64,000 nucleotides of DNA from Shewanella hanedai. Its GTDB lineage: Bacteria > Pseudomonadota > Gammaproteobacteria > Enterobacterales > Shewanellaceae. The position numbers and the translations under genes were made by a program. The notes under the pieces were generated by a model. The model searched no databases, was not told where the DNA came from, and was given only the letters and a program-made list of their open reading frames with translations. Below are positions 17,866-25,013 of this stretch, in pieces. Location of the stretch: positions 124,001-188,000 of the forward strand of contig NZ_VKGK01000001.1 of assembly GCF_007197645.1 (NCBI RefSeq), given 5' to 3'. The stretch's first letter is position 1. Each line of letters opens with the position of its first letter.

Positions 17866-18432
17866 ATGAGCGATCTACCTATATTGTCCGAAGAGAAGTT
17901 TAAAGAGCAGTTTCCTGACATTCATCAGCAGGTATGTAAAGAGTTAGGAATGGGGTTTGTGCCCGCTATATTTCGCTGTGTGGTCGTTTTAAATCAAGAT
18001 TTAGCAATGTCTTCTTGGAATATGGTACGCAAGAATCTGTGTTCAGGTGATCTACCAAGAATTACGAAGGAGTTAATGTTCTCCTATATTGCCAATAAAA
18101 AAGAGTGTAGTTACTGCATGATTGCACATCATGCATTAGCTTTACATCATGGATTTACTGGTGATGACATGAGCATTATTCTTAATGATATTGAACAGAT
18201 TAAAAATCCCGCATTAAAATTGGTGATCAAGTTAGCTGATGCGTCAGTGGATAATAACTTTGAATTAGTGGCGAGTGTAGATAAAGAGTTATGTGAGCTA
18301 GGCTTTGCCAGAGATGAGATTACTGAGCTTATTGGTATGATCTGCTGCGCACTCTATATGGTCAATCTTGCCGATAGTATTGGTGTTGGTATTGATCAAG
18401 AGTTTATTAATACCATCGCTGAGGCCAGTTAG
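17866..18432 (+). CDS. AhpD-like / carboxymuconolactone decarboxylase-family protein
   Basis: The 188-residue, mostly helical protein carries the AhpD signature E-x-x-x-C-x-x-C-x-x-x-H in KECSYCMIAHHALALHHG (about residues 84-101). Family members use this Cys pair and His as a thiol redox centre, usually in peroxide defence. The first ATG is at 17866; an in-frame TTG six bases earlier is less likely. It ends 4 bases before the EAL-domain gene, so the two are probably co-transcribed. A redox input to c-di-GMP turnover is conceivable but only inferred. Confidence 0.75.
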   Translation: MSDLPILSEEKFKEQFPDIHQQVCKELGMGFVPAIFRCVVVLNQDLAMSSWNMVRKNLCSGDLPRITKELMFSYIANKKECSYCMIAHHALALHHGFTGDDMSIILNDIEQIKNPALKLVIKLADASVDNNFELVASVDKELCELGFARDEITELIGMICCALYMVNLADSIGVGIDQEFINTIAEAS

Positions 18433-18436
18433 TTCT

Positions 18437-20371
18437 ATGTCCAAAAACAATAATTTAAAGAGCAATAACATCAGTAAAGTAAGTGGAGAACAGAAGATTG
18501 AGACATCACTTTTCTATAGTGACTCAACATCGATTAAACAAACTCTTGAAGCCTCTTTAAGGTCGGCAAGCTTACTGGAGTTAAGTAGTACTATCAGTGT
18601 CGATTCCAATTTCATTCGAGATTTAAAAAGTATCTATCAGAAGACACGTTTCTCAGTCGATATTGATACTTGCGTGCTATTTCGTTTTGTTAATGGCTTA
18701 TGGTGGGAGGTTATGCCCGTCATTGAAGCGCATAAGTTCATTGATGATTGTCGTTGGACGAAAGTGCCTAAAAACCAAGTTAACTCCATAGAACCCTTGT
18801 TCGAAATTCGTGATGAAGTGGTGAGTCATAGAGAGTCAATGGGGTCTAATTCCGATATTTATCACCTGCTTTCTCAGGGAAATGTTCACTTTGAACGCTT
18901 TAAAACAGAGCATGGCGGGGTGGCTTTTAAACCTTCTGATAGTAAGGTTTTCTCCCAGTATGACAGTGCTTTTTTAGCTTATATCGCAGCAATAATTTCT
19001 TTATGTGTCGATAAAGATGTTTCGAGCCACTATTTAAAAGATGTTTATGATTCCTTGCAAAATATTGCAGATAAACTGAATGATGATAACCAAGATGAAA
19101 ATACCATTTCAGCCATACTTTTGGATCCTGTGACAGGTCTACATAATAAGCTAGGTTTTTTAAGGGTTATTCAGTTCCTTGTGGACAAAAAACAAAGTAA
19201 CAGTTTTGTAATTGTTCTATCACTTGAGATGTCAGGTGGTTCAATAAACCTATTAGATGAAGAGGTCAAAAGTGTTTTCTTAAAAATGGCGATAGTGCGC
19301 CTAAAAGGAATTATTCCCGACAATAATACTCTTTCGATTTTAAACAGCAGTGAATTTGCGTTTATTATGATCGACTCTACTCAGGAGGAGGTGATTCAAA
19401 CCCTCTCTGATGTTATGGACTCATTTCTTAACTATTTACTGGTCGACGGTCATCCCATGGCCTGTGAGTTAAGAGCGGGTTATAGCTGTTATCCCAGTTG
19501 TGAGTCGGAGCCAAATGAGCTGTTGAGAATGGCATATATCGCTCTTTATCAAGCTAAAAATACTCCCTCGAGAAGGGCGGTTGGCTATCAAGATGAAATC
19601 GTACAGGAGTTAAGGCTGCACTTGGAGTTGGCACATTGCCTGCCTAGAGCCATTGAGGATCAAGAGTTTATTCTCTATTTTCAACCTATCGTTAAAACAA
19701 CAAAACTAGATGAAGAGATCCATCACTACGAAGCTTTGATCCGCTGGAAACATCCTATTAAAGGGATGATCCCGCCAGATCGCTTTATTGAAATTGCTGA
19801 AAAGAGTGGCGATATAATCGCAATCGGTTATTGGGTTATCCATGAGGTGTGTCGCTGCTTGTCTCTACCCACGGTATCTGATGATGTCGGTGTATCAATC
19901 AACTTATCTCCGGTTCAGTTTAAAGAGGAGCGATTGGTGCAAAATATTACCAGTATCGTCAATGAGTATGGTATTTCGCCGGAAAGAATCACCATTGAAA
20001 TTACCGAAACTTCAGCGATGCAAGACAATGAGTTAACAAAAGAGAAGTTCTCTGAATTCCATGAAGAGGGCTTTAAATTATCCATGGATGATTTTGGTAC
20101 TGGTTACTCATCCTTAAGTTACCTGCTGAACTTTCACTTTGATATTATCAAAATAGATAAAAGCTTTATCGACAATACGTTAGTGGATGTTCAATATGAG
20201 ATTATTGCTCAGACTGTTGTGAAGCTTGCCCATGATTTATCGCTGGTTGTTGTTTGTGAAGGAATTGAAACGGATGAACAATTTAAAATGGTCAGTGAAT
20301 GGAAAACGGATATGATTCAAGGTTACTTAATCAGTAAGCCAAAACCATGGAGTGAGTTTTACAGTAACTAG
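18437..20371 (+). CDS. c-di-GMP phosphodiesterase with degenerate GGDEF and intact EAL domain
   Basis: This is a 644-residue cytoplasmic protein. An N-terminal sensory region (about 60-210, possibly GAF-like) is followed by a GGDEF-like domain (DPVTGLHNKLGFLR) whose active site reads NSSEF instead of GGDEF, so cyclase activity is not expected. The C-terminal EAL domain is complete: YEALIRW near 430, then NLSPVQF, EITET, MDDFGTGYSSLSYL near 550, KIDKSFI and CEGIET. It should degrade c-di-GMP. The frame is open upstream to 18368 inside the AhpD-like gene, but ATG 18437 fits the 4-base spacing. Confidence 0.88.
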   Translation: MSKNNNLKSNNISKVSGEQKIETSLFYSDSTSIKQTLEASLRSASLLELSSTISVDSNFIRDLKSIYQKTRFSVDIDTCVLFRFVNGLWWEVMPVIEAHKFIDDCRWTKVPKNQVNSIEPLFEIRDEVVSHRESMGSNSDIYHLLSQGNVHFERFKTEHGGVAFKPSDSKVFSQYDSAFLAYIAAIISLCVDKDVSSHYLKDVYDSLQNIADKLNDDNQDENTISAILLDPVTGLHNKLGFLRVIQFLVDKKQSNSFVIVLSLEMSGGSINLLDEEVKSVFLKMAIVRLKGIIPDNNTLSILNSSEFAFIMIDSTQEEVIQTLSDVMDSFLNYLLVDGHPMACELRAGYSCYPSCESEPNELLRMAYIALYQAKNTPSRRAVGYQDEIVQELRLHLELAHCLPRAIEDQEFILYFQPIVKTTKLDEEIHHYEALIRWKHPIKGMIPPDRFIEIAEKSGDIIAIGYWVIHEVCRCLSLPTVSDDVGVSINLSPVQFKEERLVQNITSIVNEYGISPERITIEITETSAMQDNELTKEKFSEFHEEGFKLSMDDFGTGYSSLSYLLNFHFDIIKIDKSFIDNTLVDVQYEIIAQTVVKLAHDLSLVVVCEGIETDEQFKMVSEWKTDMIQGYLISKPKPWSEFYSN

Positions 20372-20785
20372 CCTAATACTGTTTAGGCCGTGCTATACAA
20401 CAACGTCATGATAACCCTTATCTGCGTGGATTTTTTGTTAATGCATTCCCATTAAGTCATCGATATTCAGTATGGAATTGCTCCAGCCCTATTTTCACCT
20501 CTTTTCTTATTTAGCTTTTGACGAGTTAAATCACTATTTAGTCATGAACAAATTGAGCATGACGACTTGATGAGCTTTAAAAACAATAGCTAACCATGCG
20601 GGCAAAAATTTACTGCGACAATAACTAATTGTTAGGCTGTATTTTATCTATTTTTGAGAGGATATTGATCTAATAAATTACGTCATATTGACTGAATTTA
20701 TCGTCCAAGTGTGTCTAGTTTGAACTATCTTTTAATCTCACGATAAGAAGTACAAAATAAGAATGATATAAAAGGGGCTGAATGG
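20372..20785. other. Intergenic region before the TraF-like gene
   Basis: A weak stem (GCCTAA/TTAGGC, 20371-20388) directly follows the EAL stop and lacks a U-run. The rest is AT-rich without recognisable elements and presumably contains the promoter of the outer-membrane protein gene. Confidence 0.45.
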
Positions 20786-21979
20786 ATGAAGTTGCTTAAA
20801 ACAGCGTTATGCAGTGTTGTATTTCTCTCCTCCTCAGTATGTGCTGGGCAAGCGTATTACGAGGCGCGCAGTGATGCAATGGGCGGCGCTGGTGTGGCAT
20901 CTTCTAACCGAGAGGGAGCCGCTTTTATTAATCCCGCTCTTCTGGCTTTACATGCGCCTAAATTCAATGATTTTGCTCTTTTGCTGCCTGTACTAGGTGC
21001 TGATGGATCTGATAAAGATCAGATGGCCGATAAGTTTGATGCGCTGGAAGGTTCATATGATGGCCTAGAGGCAGCAATCAATGCATCAGATGCAGTAGAA
21101 ATCGAGCGCTTTCGTGTTGATCTGATTGCTGATCTCGAGTCCTTAAAAGGTAACACTGCCTATGTCAGTGCAGGTATTGGTTTCTCACTTGTGATCCCAA
21201 GCGACAAGATGGCAATGGCTGTGTTCTATAAGAGTTATATCGATGCTGTCGGCGTCACTGCGATTGAGCAATCTGACATCGATGATTTAACCGCTCTGAA
21301 CCCGAATAGTCCTCCTGAAGTTTCAGATCTTGATTCGCAAGGTGCAGTTGTCGCTGGCGCAGTTTCTGATTTTGGAGTGGCAATAAGCTTGCCTTTATCA
21401 ATCGTTAATATGCCCATTTCTGTGGGGATATCGCCTAAGTTTCAACGTATAGATACTTACAACTATGTGGTTAGCGCGAACAATTTTGATTCCAGTGATG
21501 CTAATGATGCCAAGTACCGTAATGATGAGGCGACATTTAATCTGGATGTCGGTGTGGCGATGGAGCCTATTGGTGGGCTTGTTGTGGGAGTTTCTGGTCG
21601 TAACTTAATCAGCAAAGATGTGGAGACGGTTGAAACTCAAGGGCGCAAGTTTACCTATCAAGTAGAGCCATTATATACCGCAGGTGTTGCCTATGATTGG
21701 GATAGTCTCACACTGACATCGGATATTGATCTTAACGCTCATCAGCGTTTCGATGAGATTGACGGCACTCAGTACTGGCGCTTAGGTGGTGAAGTGAGGG
21801 CGACAGATTGGTTGGCTCTGCGTCTGGGTTATCGACATGACATGAAAAATAGCACTTCTGATATCTATTCGTTAGGCACTGGCTTGGCATTTGGGCAAGC
21901 ATTTTATCTGGATTTTACCGGTATGCTGGGCAGCGATGATGCCATCGGCGGTGTGCTGCAAACTTCCTATCATTTTTAA
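20786..21979 (+). CDS. TraF-like (TraF_2 family) outer-membrane protein
   Basis: The 397-residue protein has a cleavable signal peptide (VVFLSSSVCAGQAYYEARSDAMGG; cleavage near residue 21). A family-typical start (GGAGVASSNREGAAFINPALL) and repeated beta-strand segments follow, ending in a C-terminal aromatic residue (TSYHF), as in beta-barrels. The TraF_2 family was named after plasmid TraF, but chromosomal members such as this are FadL-like barrels of unknown function. There is no conjugation context here. A hairpin array follows the stop at once. Confidence 0.7.
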   Translation: MKLLKTALCSVVFLSSSVCAGQAYYEARSDAMGGAGVASSNREGAAFINPALLALHAPKFNDFALLLPVLGADGSDKDQMADKFDALEGSYDGLEAAINASDAVEIERFRVDLIADLESLKGNTAYVSAGIGFSLVIPSDKMAMAVFYKSYIDAVGVTAIEQSDIDDLTALNPNSPPEVSDLDSQGAVVAGAVSDFGVAISLPLSIVNMPISVGISPKFQRIDTYNYVVSANNFDSSDANDAKYRNDEATFNLDVGVAMEPIGGLVVGVSGRNLISKDVETVETQGRKFTYQVEPLYTAGVAYDWDSLTLTSDIDLNAHQRFDEIDGTQYWRLGGEVRATDWLALRLGYRHDMKNSTSDIYSLGTGLAFGQAFYLDFTGMLGSDDAIGGVLQTSYHF

Positions 21980-21984
21980 TGACG

Positions 21985-22205
21985 TTTCGAGAGTGTTCGC
22001 GAACTCGCTTCGAGATAGGCTGACAGGTGCCTACGAGAGCACCTGACAACGTCTGCTGTTTAGGACGCCATTACATGGCTACGAGAACAAGCGATACTTC
22101 ATCGGTCTGTGTCACTTCTCTTTCTCGAAGACCGAAGGTCGCTCTCGAAGCATCGTAGATGCGTACTCGCAGTGGCGAAGTCACGTTCTCGGAGCGAAGC
22201 ACCTC
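21985..22205. repeat. Hairpin array with conserved CTCGAAG/ACGAGA delimiters (copy 1)
   Basis: Several short inverted repeats with GAA or GTA loops occur here: GACC-GAA-GGTC at 22130-22140, GCATC-GTA-GATGC at 22150-22162 and GTGGC-GAA-GTCAC at 22172-22184 (one G-U pair). A longer AGGTGC/GCACCT pair lies at 22025-22044. They are separated by near-constant TCTCGAAG, TACTCGCA or GTTCTCGG pieces. The 26-base block from CTCGCAGTG to GTTCTCG recurs at 27560-27585 with one change. It fills the convergent gap between the TraF-like gene and the TauE gene. Confidence 0.7.
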
Positions 22206-22209
22206 GCTT

Positions 22210-22956
22210 TTACAATTCTATTAACGATTTAATCGTCAGTACCAGTGCACTGAATGAACATAAAATCAGTGTCATGCTTCTGGTTTTATTCTTATCAACT
22301 TTTCCCACTAGCCTACCAGCGACTATATACCCTAATAGTACCGATGGGAGTAACATCAGTGATAGCCACAGATGTTTAAGCTCTAATAATCCTGTTATGG
22401 CTAAAATGGCTAATGCGATGGTGGAGCTAAAGATAAAGAAGGCTGAAAGCGCCGCTCTAAACTGGCGTGCATCTTTACCCGATAACAAAATCGCCAGTGG
22501 TGGGCCACCTATGGCTGCTATGTTGCCAAAAACCCCTGATATCACGCCTGCTGCAAACAAACTCTTGCGATTAACTGCTAAATTGAATTTAAGTAAACTC
22601 AGGATCACTGCTGCAGCGACGATTCCAGCTATGGCCAATCCAAGAATGGGCTGAGGGGCAAATATTAACAGAGCAGCACCGAGAAACCCGCCGGGAATTC
22701 GACCGAGTAATGCATACTGCAGACCATTAAACTCCAGCGCTCCTCGTTCTCGATAGAGAGTCAGCAGAGAAATGAAGAAGCCCATAACAATGACGGGTGC
22801 CGGAACCAGATCAGGATCAACAAGGTAAAGAAGTGGAGAGGCAACCACCGCAAGACCGAAACCTATCAAGCTTTGAGTGATGGCACCAAAGAAGATAATA
22901 ACGGATGCCAACAGTAAGGTGGTCGGTGCGATCAACTCAAACACATTCATGTCCAT
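22210..22956 (-). CDS. TauE/SafE-family sulfite/anion exporter-like membrane protein
   Basis: The product is 248 residues from the ATG at 22956 (MDMNVFELIAPTT). The frame is open to 23091, but that extension encodes part of the terminator hairpin and a MITE end and is unlikely. It has about eight membrane helices in two repeats, with FGAITQSLIGFGLAVVASPL near residue 25 and GVFGNIAAIGGPPLAI near 150, both hallmarks of TauE/SafE. It probably exports a sulfur-containing or organic anion. Lying next to metJ, a sulfur link is plausible but unproven. Confidence 0.82.
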   Translation of the reverse strand: MDMNVFELIAPTTLLLASVIIFFGAITQSLIGFGLAVVASPLLYLVDPDLVPAPVIVMGFFISLLTLYRERGALEFNGLQYALLGRIPGGFLGAALLIFAPQPILGLAIAGIVAAAVILSLLKFNLAVNRKSLFAAGVISGVFGNIAAIGGPPLAILLSGKDARQFRAALSAFFIFSSTIALAILAITGLLELKHLWLSLMLLPSVLLGYIVAGRLVGKVDKNKTRSMTLILCSFSALVLTIKSLIEL

Positions 22957-22999
22957 AAATAGTATACCCAAGTGAGCTGGATATATGCGGCAATAAAGA

Positions 23000-23036
23000 A
23001 CAATAAAAACAAACAGGGATCGCATAGCGATCCCTG
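23000..23036 (-). terminator. Rho-independent terminator between metJ and the TauE gene
   Basis: On the minus strand a perfect 10-bp stem (CAGGGATCGC/GCGATCCCTG, 23014-23036) with a 3-base loop is followed by TTTGTTTTTATTG. This is a strong terminator for transcription coming from metJ. Confidence 0.8.
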
Positions 23037-23051
23037 GAGCAGAGTAATTTC

Positions 23052-23159
23052 TATACCTAACGCCATTTGGGAATGCAGGATCCAGTGGCAATAGAATATG
23101 CCTAGAATGACACTCGCATGAAGCCGCTGAAACGAGCCTTTTTAGACCGTTTAGGTATT
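23052..23159. mobile_element. Short MITE-like element (108 bp) downstream of metJ
   Basis: The ends read TATACCTAA inward from the left and, inverted, AATACCTAAA from the right. Internal blocks AATGCAGGATCCAGTGG and CTCGCA-N6-CGCTGAAACGA match the 264-bp element at 31765-32028. It is non-coding and lies between the metJ stop and the metJ terminator hairpin, so metJ transcripts probably include it. Confidence 0.6.
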
Positions 23160-23167
23160 AAATAAGA

Positions 23168-23482
23168 TTACTCGACGTCTTCCCACTCAATGCCCATCTC
23201 ATCCATCAGGCGTTTTACTTCTACTGGAATACTGTCAGGTTTATCTTTCGACAGATCGCCATCATTAGGCAGTGGTTGGCCAGTATAGGCATGCAAAAAA
23301 GCTTCACAAAGCAGTTCGCTGTTGGTGGCGTGGCGTAGGTTATTTACCTGACGGCGTGTACGCTCGTCAGTCAGTACCTTAAGCACTTTTAAGGGAATAG
23401 AAACAGTAATTTTCTTTACTTGTTCATTCTTCTTGCCGTGTTCAGCATATGGGCTGATGTAATCGCCATTCCACTCAGTCAT
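23168..23482 (-). CDS. metJ: Methionine repressor MetJ
   Basis: The 104-residue ribbon-helix-helix protein is very close to E. coli MetJ. It contains [16 protein letters not shown], the beta ribbon [13 protein letters not shown] and [18 protein letters not shown]. The start at 23482 matches the E. coli N-terminus; an upstream ATG at 23572 would add 30 unrelated residues. With S-adenosylmethionine as corepressor it binds met boxes (AGACGTCT). It is divergent from metB, and the intergenic region carries two met-box pairs, implying autoregulation and control of metB. Confidence 0.97.
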   Translation of the reverse strand: MTEWNGDYISPYAEHGKKNEQVKKITVSIPLKVLKVLTDERTRRQVNNLRHATNSELLCEAFLHAYTGQPLPNDGDLSKDKPDSIPVEVKRLMDEMGIEWEDVE

Positions 23483-23590
23483 TGACTCACCTGTAAATTC
23501 AAAATTCGGGGCAGATTTTAACCCTTTAATTTGTACAGTCAAATTATTGCCTCTTATTTCCCTCAAATGCAAATAGATTTCTATATGTTC

Positions 23591-23606
23591 AGACGTCTAA
23601 ACGTCT
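23591..23606. promoter_or_regulatory. MetJ operator: tandem met boxes (metJ side)
   Basis: AGACGTCT directly abuts AAACGTCT: the first is a perfect 8/8 match and the second a 7/8 match to the met box consensus AGACGTCT, in the tandem 8-bp spacing MetJ dimers require. It lies about 110 bases upstream of metJ. Confidence 0.9.
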
Positions 23607-23642
23607 AATCGGTTGACTAGGGGGTAACTCTTAGGTACATTT

Positions 23643-23658
23643 AGACGTCCAGACATCT
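23643..23658. promoter_or_regulatory. MetJ operator: tandem met boxes (metB side)
   Basis: AGACGTCC is followed at once by AGACATCT, each 7/8 to the met box consensus. The pair lies 75 bases before metB, placing it over or near the metB promoter. Confidence 0.88.
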
Positions 23659-23732
23659 ATTTGTTAGAAACGATATAAAGTATGATGTCAGTAATTGGTA
23701 TGATGTTCAGTAGTGAATCTTAGGAGCTGTAG

Positions 23733-24899
23733 ATGACCGAACGTAAGTTAGCCACGATTGCCGTGCGTCAGGGGATTGAGTCCGATACCCAACATGGTGC
23801 CGTTGTGCCGCCGATCTATCTTTCCACTAATTATTCCTTTGATGGACATAAAAATCCAAGAGATTTTGATTACAGCCGCTCGGGCAATCCTACGCGCTCT
23901 ATTCTTGGTGATGCTATTGCAGGCCTTGAGAAAGGAGCCACTGGTGTGGTGACGTGTACGGGAATGGCTGCCATTACCTTAATCACGAGCTTGCTAGGCC
24001 CTGATGACCTTTTACTGGTTCCCCACGATTGCTATGGCGGCAGTTATCGCCTATTCACCAACTTGGCCAAAAAGGGTCAGTTTAAGTTGGTAGTAGTCGA
24101 TCAAACCGACAGCCAAGCCTTAAGTGAGGCAATTGCATTAAAACCTAAGATGGTGTGGCTTGAAACCCCATCAAACCCATTGCTTAGAGTTGTCGATATT
24201 GCGGCTATTTCAGCTGCAAGCCATGACGTTGATGCGCTCGTGGTCGTCGACAATACCTTTTTGACCCCATTTTTACAGCAGCCACTTTTATTAGGCGCTG
24301 ATATTGTGATGCATTCAACGACTAAGTACATCAACGGTCACAGTGATGTTGTTGGTGGTGCCGTGGTTGCGAAAGATCCTGAATTGGGTGAGTTACTGCA
24401 TTGGTGGTCAAACACGTTAGGACTGACCGGATCTGCATTTGATAGTTATTTAGCGCTACGTGGCCTTCGAACTCTGCCTATTCGTATCAGGGAGCATCAA
24501 GCTAATGCTCAGCGAGTATTAGAAGTGCTGACTAATAGTAGCGCGGTAGATAAAGTTTATTACCCAGGGCTTAAAAATCATCCTGGACATGACATCGCCG
24601 CTAAACAGCAAAAAGGCTTCGGTGCGATGCTAAGTTTCGAGCTAAAGGGTGGCGAAGCGGAGTTAGTTGCCTTTTTAGCGAAACTTTCTGTGTTTTCTAT
24701 CGCAGAAAGTTTAGGTGGGGTAGAGAGTTTAGTCGCCGTTCCTGCGACAATGACCCATAGAGCGATGGAACCTGAGGCGCGAGCCGAAGCTGGGGTTAAA
24801 GAGACCTTAATTCGCCTTTCTGTTGGTATTGAAGATGCTGAAGATTTAGTTGCTGATATTAAAGCCGGACTTGCAGCAGCATCTGCTATTAGCAGTTAA
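23733..24899 (+). CDS. metB: Cystathionine gamma-synthase / O-succinylhomoserine (thiol)-lyase
   Basis: This is a 388-residue PLP enzyme of the Cys/Met metabolism family. Conserved are SYDFD-like NYSFDGH, YSRSGNPTRS (about 46-55), GMAAI and the PLP lysine in MHSTTKYINGHSDVVGG (near residue 197), then SLGGVESLV. It condenses O-succinylhomoserine with cysteine to cystathionine in methionine synthesis. It is the first gene of a metB-metL pair as in E. coli and lies downstream of MetJ operators, so repression by MetJ is expected. An AGGAG precedes the start by 7 bases. Confidence 0.93.
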   Translation: MTERKLATIAVRQGIESDTQHGAVVPPIYLSTNYSFDGHKNPRDFDYSRSGNPTRSILGDAIAGLEKGATGVVTCTGMAAITLITSLLGPDDLLLVPHDCYGGSYRLFTNLAKKGQFKLVVVDQTDSQALSEAIALKPKMVWLETPSNPLLRVVDIAAISAASHDVDALVVVDNTFLTPFLQQPLLLGADIVMHSTTKYINGHSDVVGGAVVAKDPELGELLHWWSNTLGLTGSAFDSYLALRGLRTLPIRIREHQANAQRVLEVLTNSSAVDKVYYPGLKNHPGHDIAAKQQKGFGAMLSFELKGGEAELVAFLAKLSVFSIAESLGGVESLVAVPATMTHRAMEPEARAEAGVKETLIRLSVGIEDAEDLVADIKAGLAAASAISS

Positions 24900-24919
24900 C
24901 TGGTTTATAAGAGTTAAAA

Positions 24920-24973
24920 ATGACGCGTGGTCATTTAGTCGTAGATAGTCAAGCTGGCCTCACTGCACCGTAG
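24920..24973 (+). CDS. Possible 17-residue leader peptide before metL
   Basis: ATG 24920 has GAGTT about 6 bases upstream and begins with the codons of metL (MTRGHL against MARGHL). It runs on as VVDSQAGLTAP and stops at TAG 24971. It lies in the duplicated start region and its last codons overlap the hairpin. It may be translated because its ribosome site nearly equals that of metL, or it may be a dead by-product of the duplication. It contains no methionine run, so classic attenuation is not indicated. Confidence 0.35.
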   Translation: MTRGHLVVDSQAGLTAP

Positions 24974-24988
24974 TACGTGCAGCCAGCT
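24952..24988 (+). promoter_or_regulatory. Hairpin in the metB-metL gap
   Basis: AGCTGG (24952-24957) pairs with CCAGCT (24983-24988), and CTGCAC (24963-24968) pairs with GTGCAG (24977-24982). An internal bulge lies on the left arm and the loop has 8 bases. The leader peptide stop falls in the loop. There is no U-run, so it is not a standard terminator. It could couple leader translation to metL translation. Confidence 0.55.
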
Positions 24989-25013
24989 GTTAATTGGTTT
25001 ATAGGAGTTAGAG

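Noticed and set aside
22957..23091. N-terminal extension of the TauE protein
   Set aside because: It would translate the metJ terminator hairpin and the end of a MITE; the ATG at 22956 starts the first membrane helix region.
24920..24988. Classical attenuator before metL
   Set aside because: The leader has no run of methionine or threonine codons and the hairpin lacks a U-tract.
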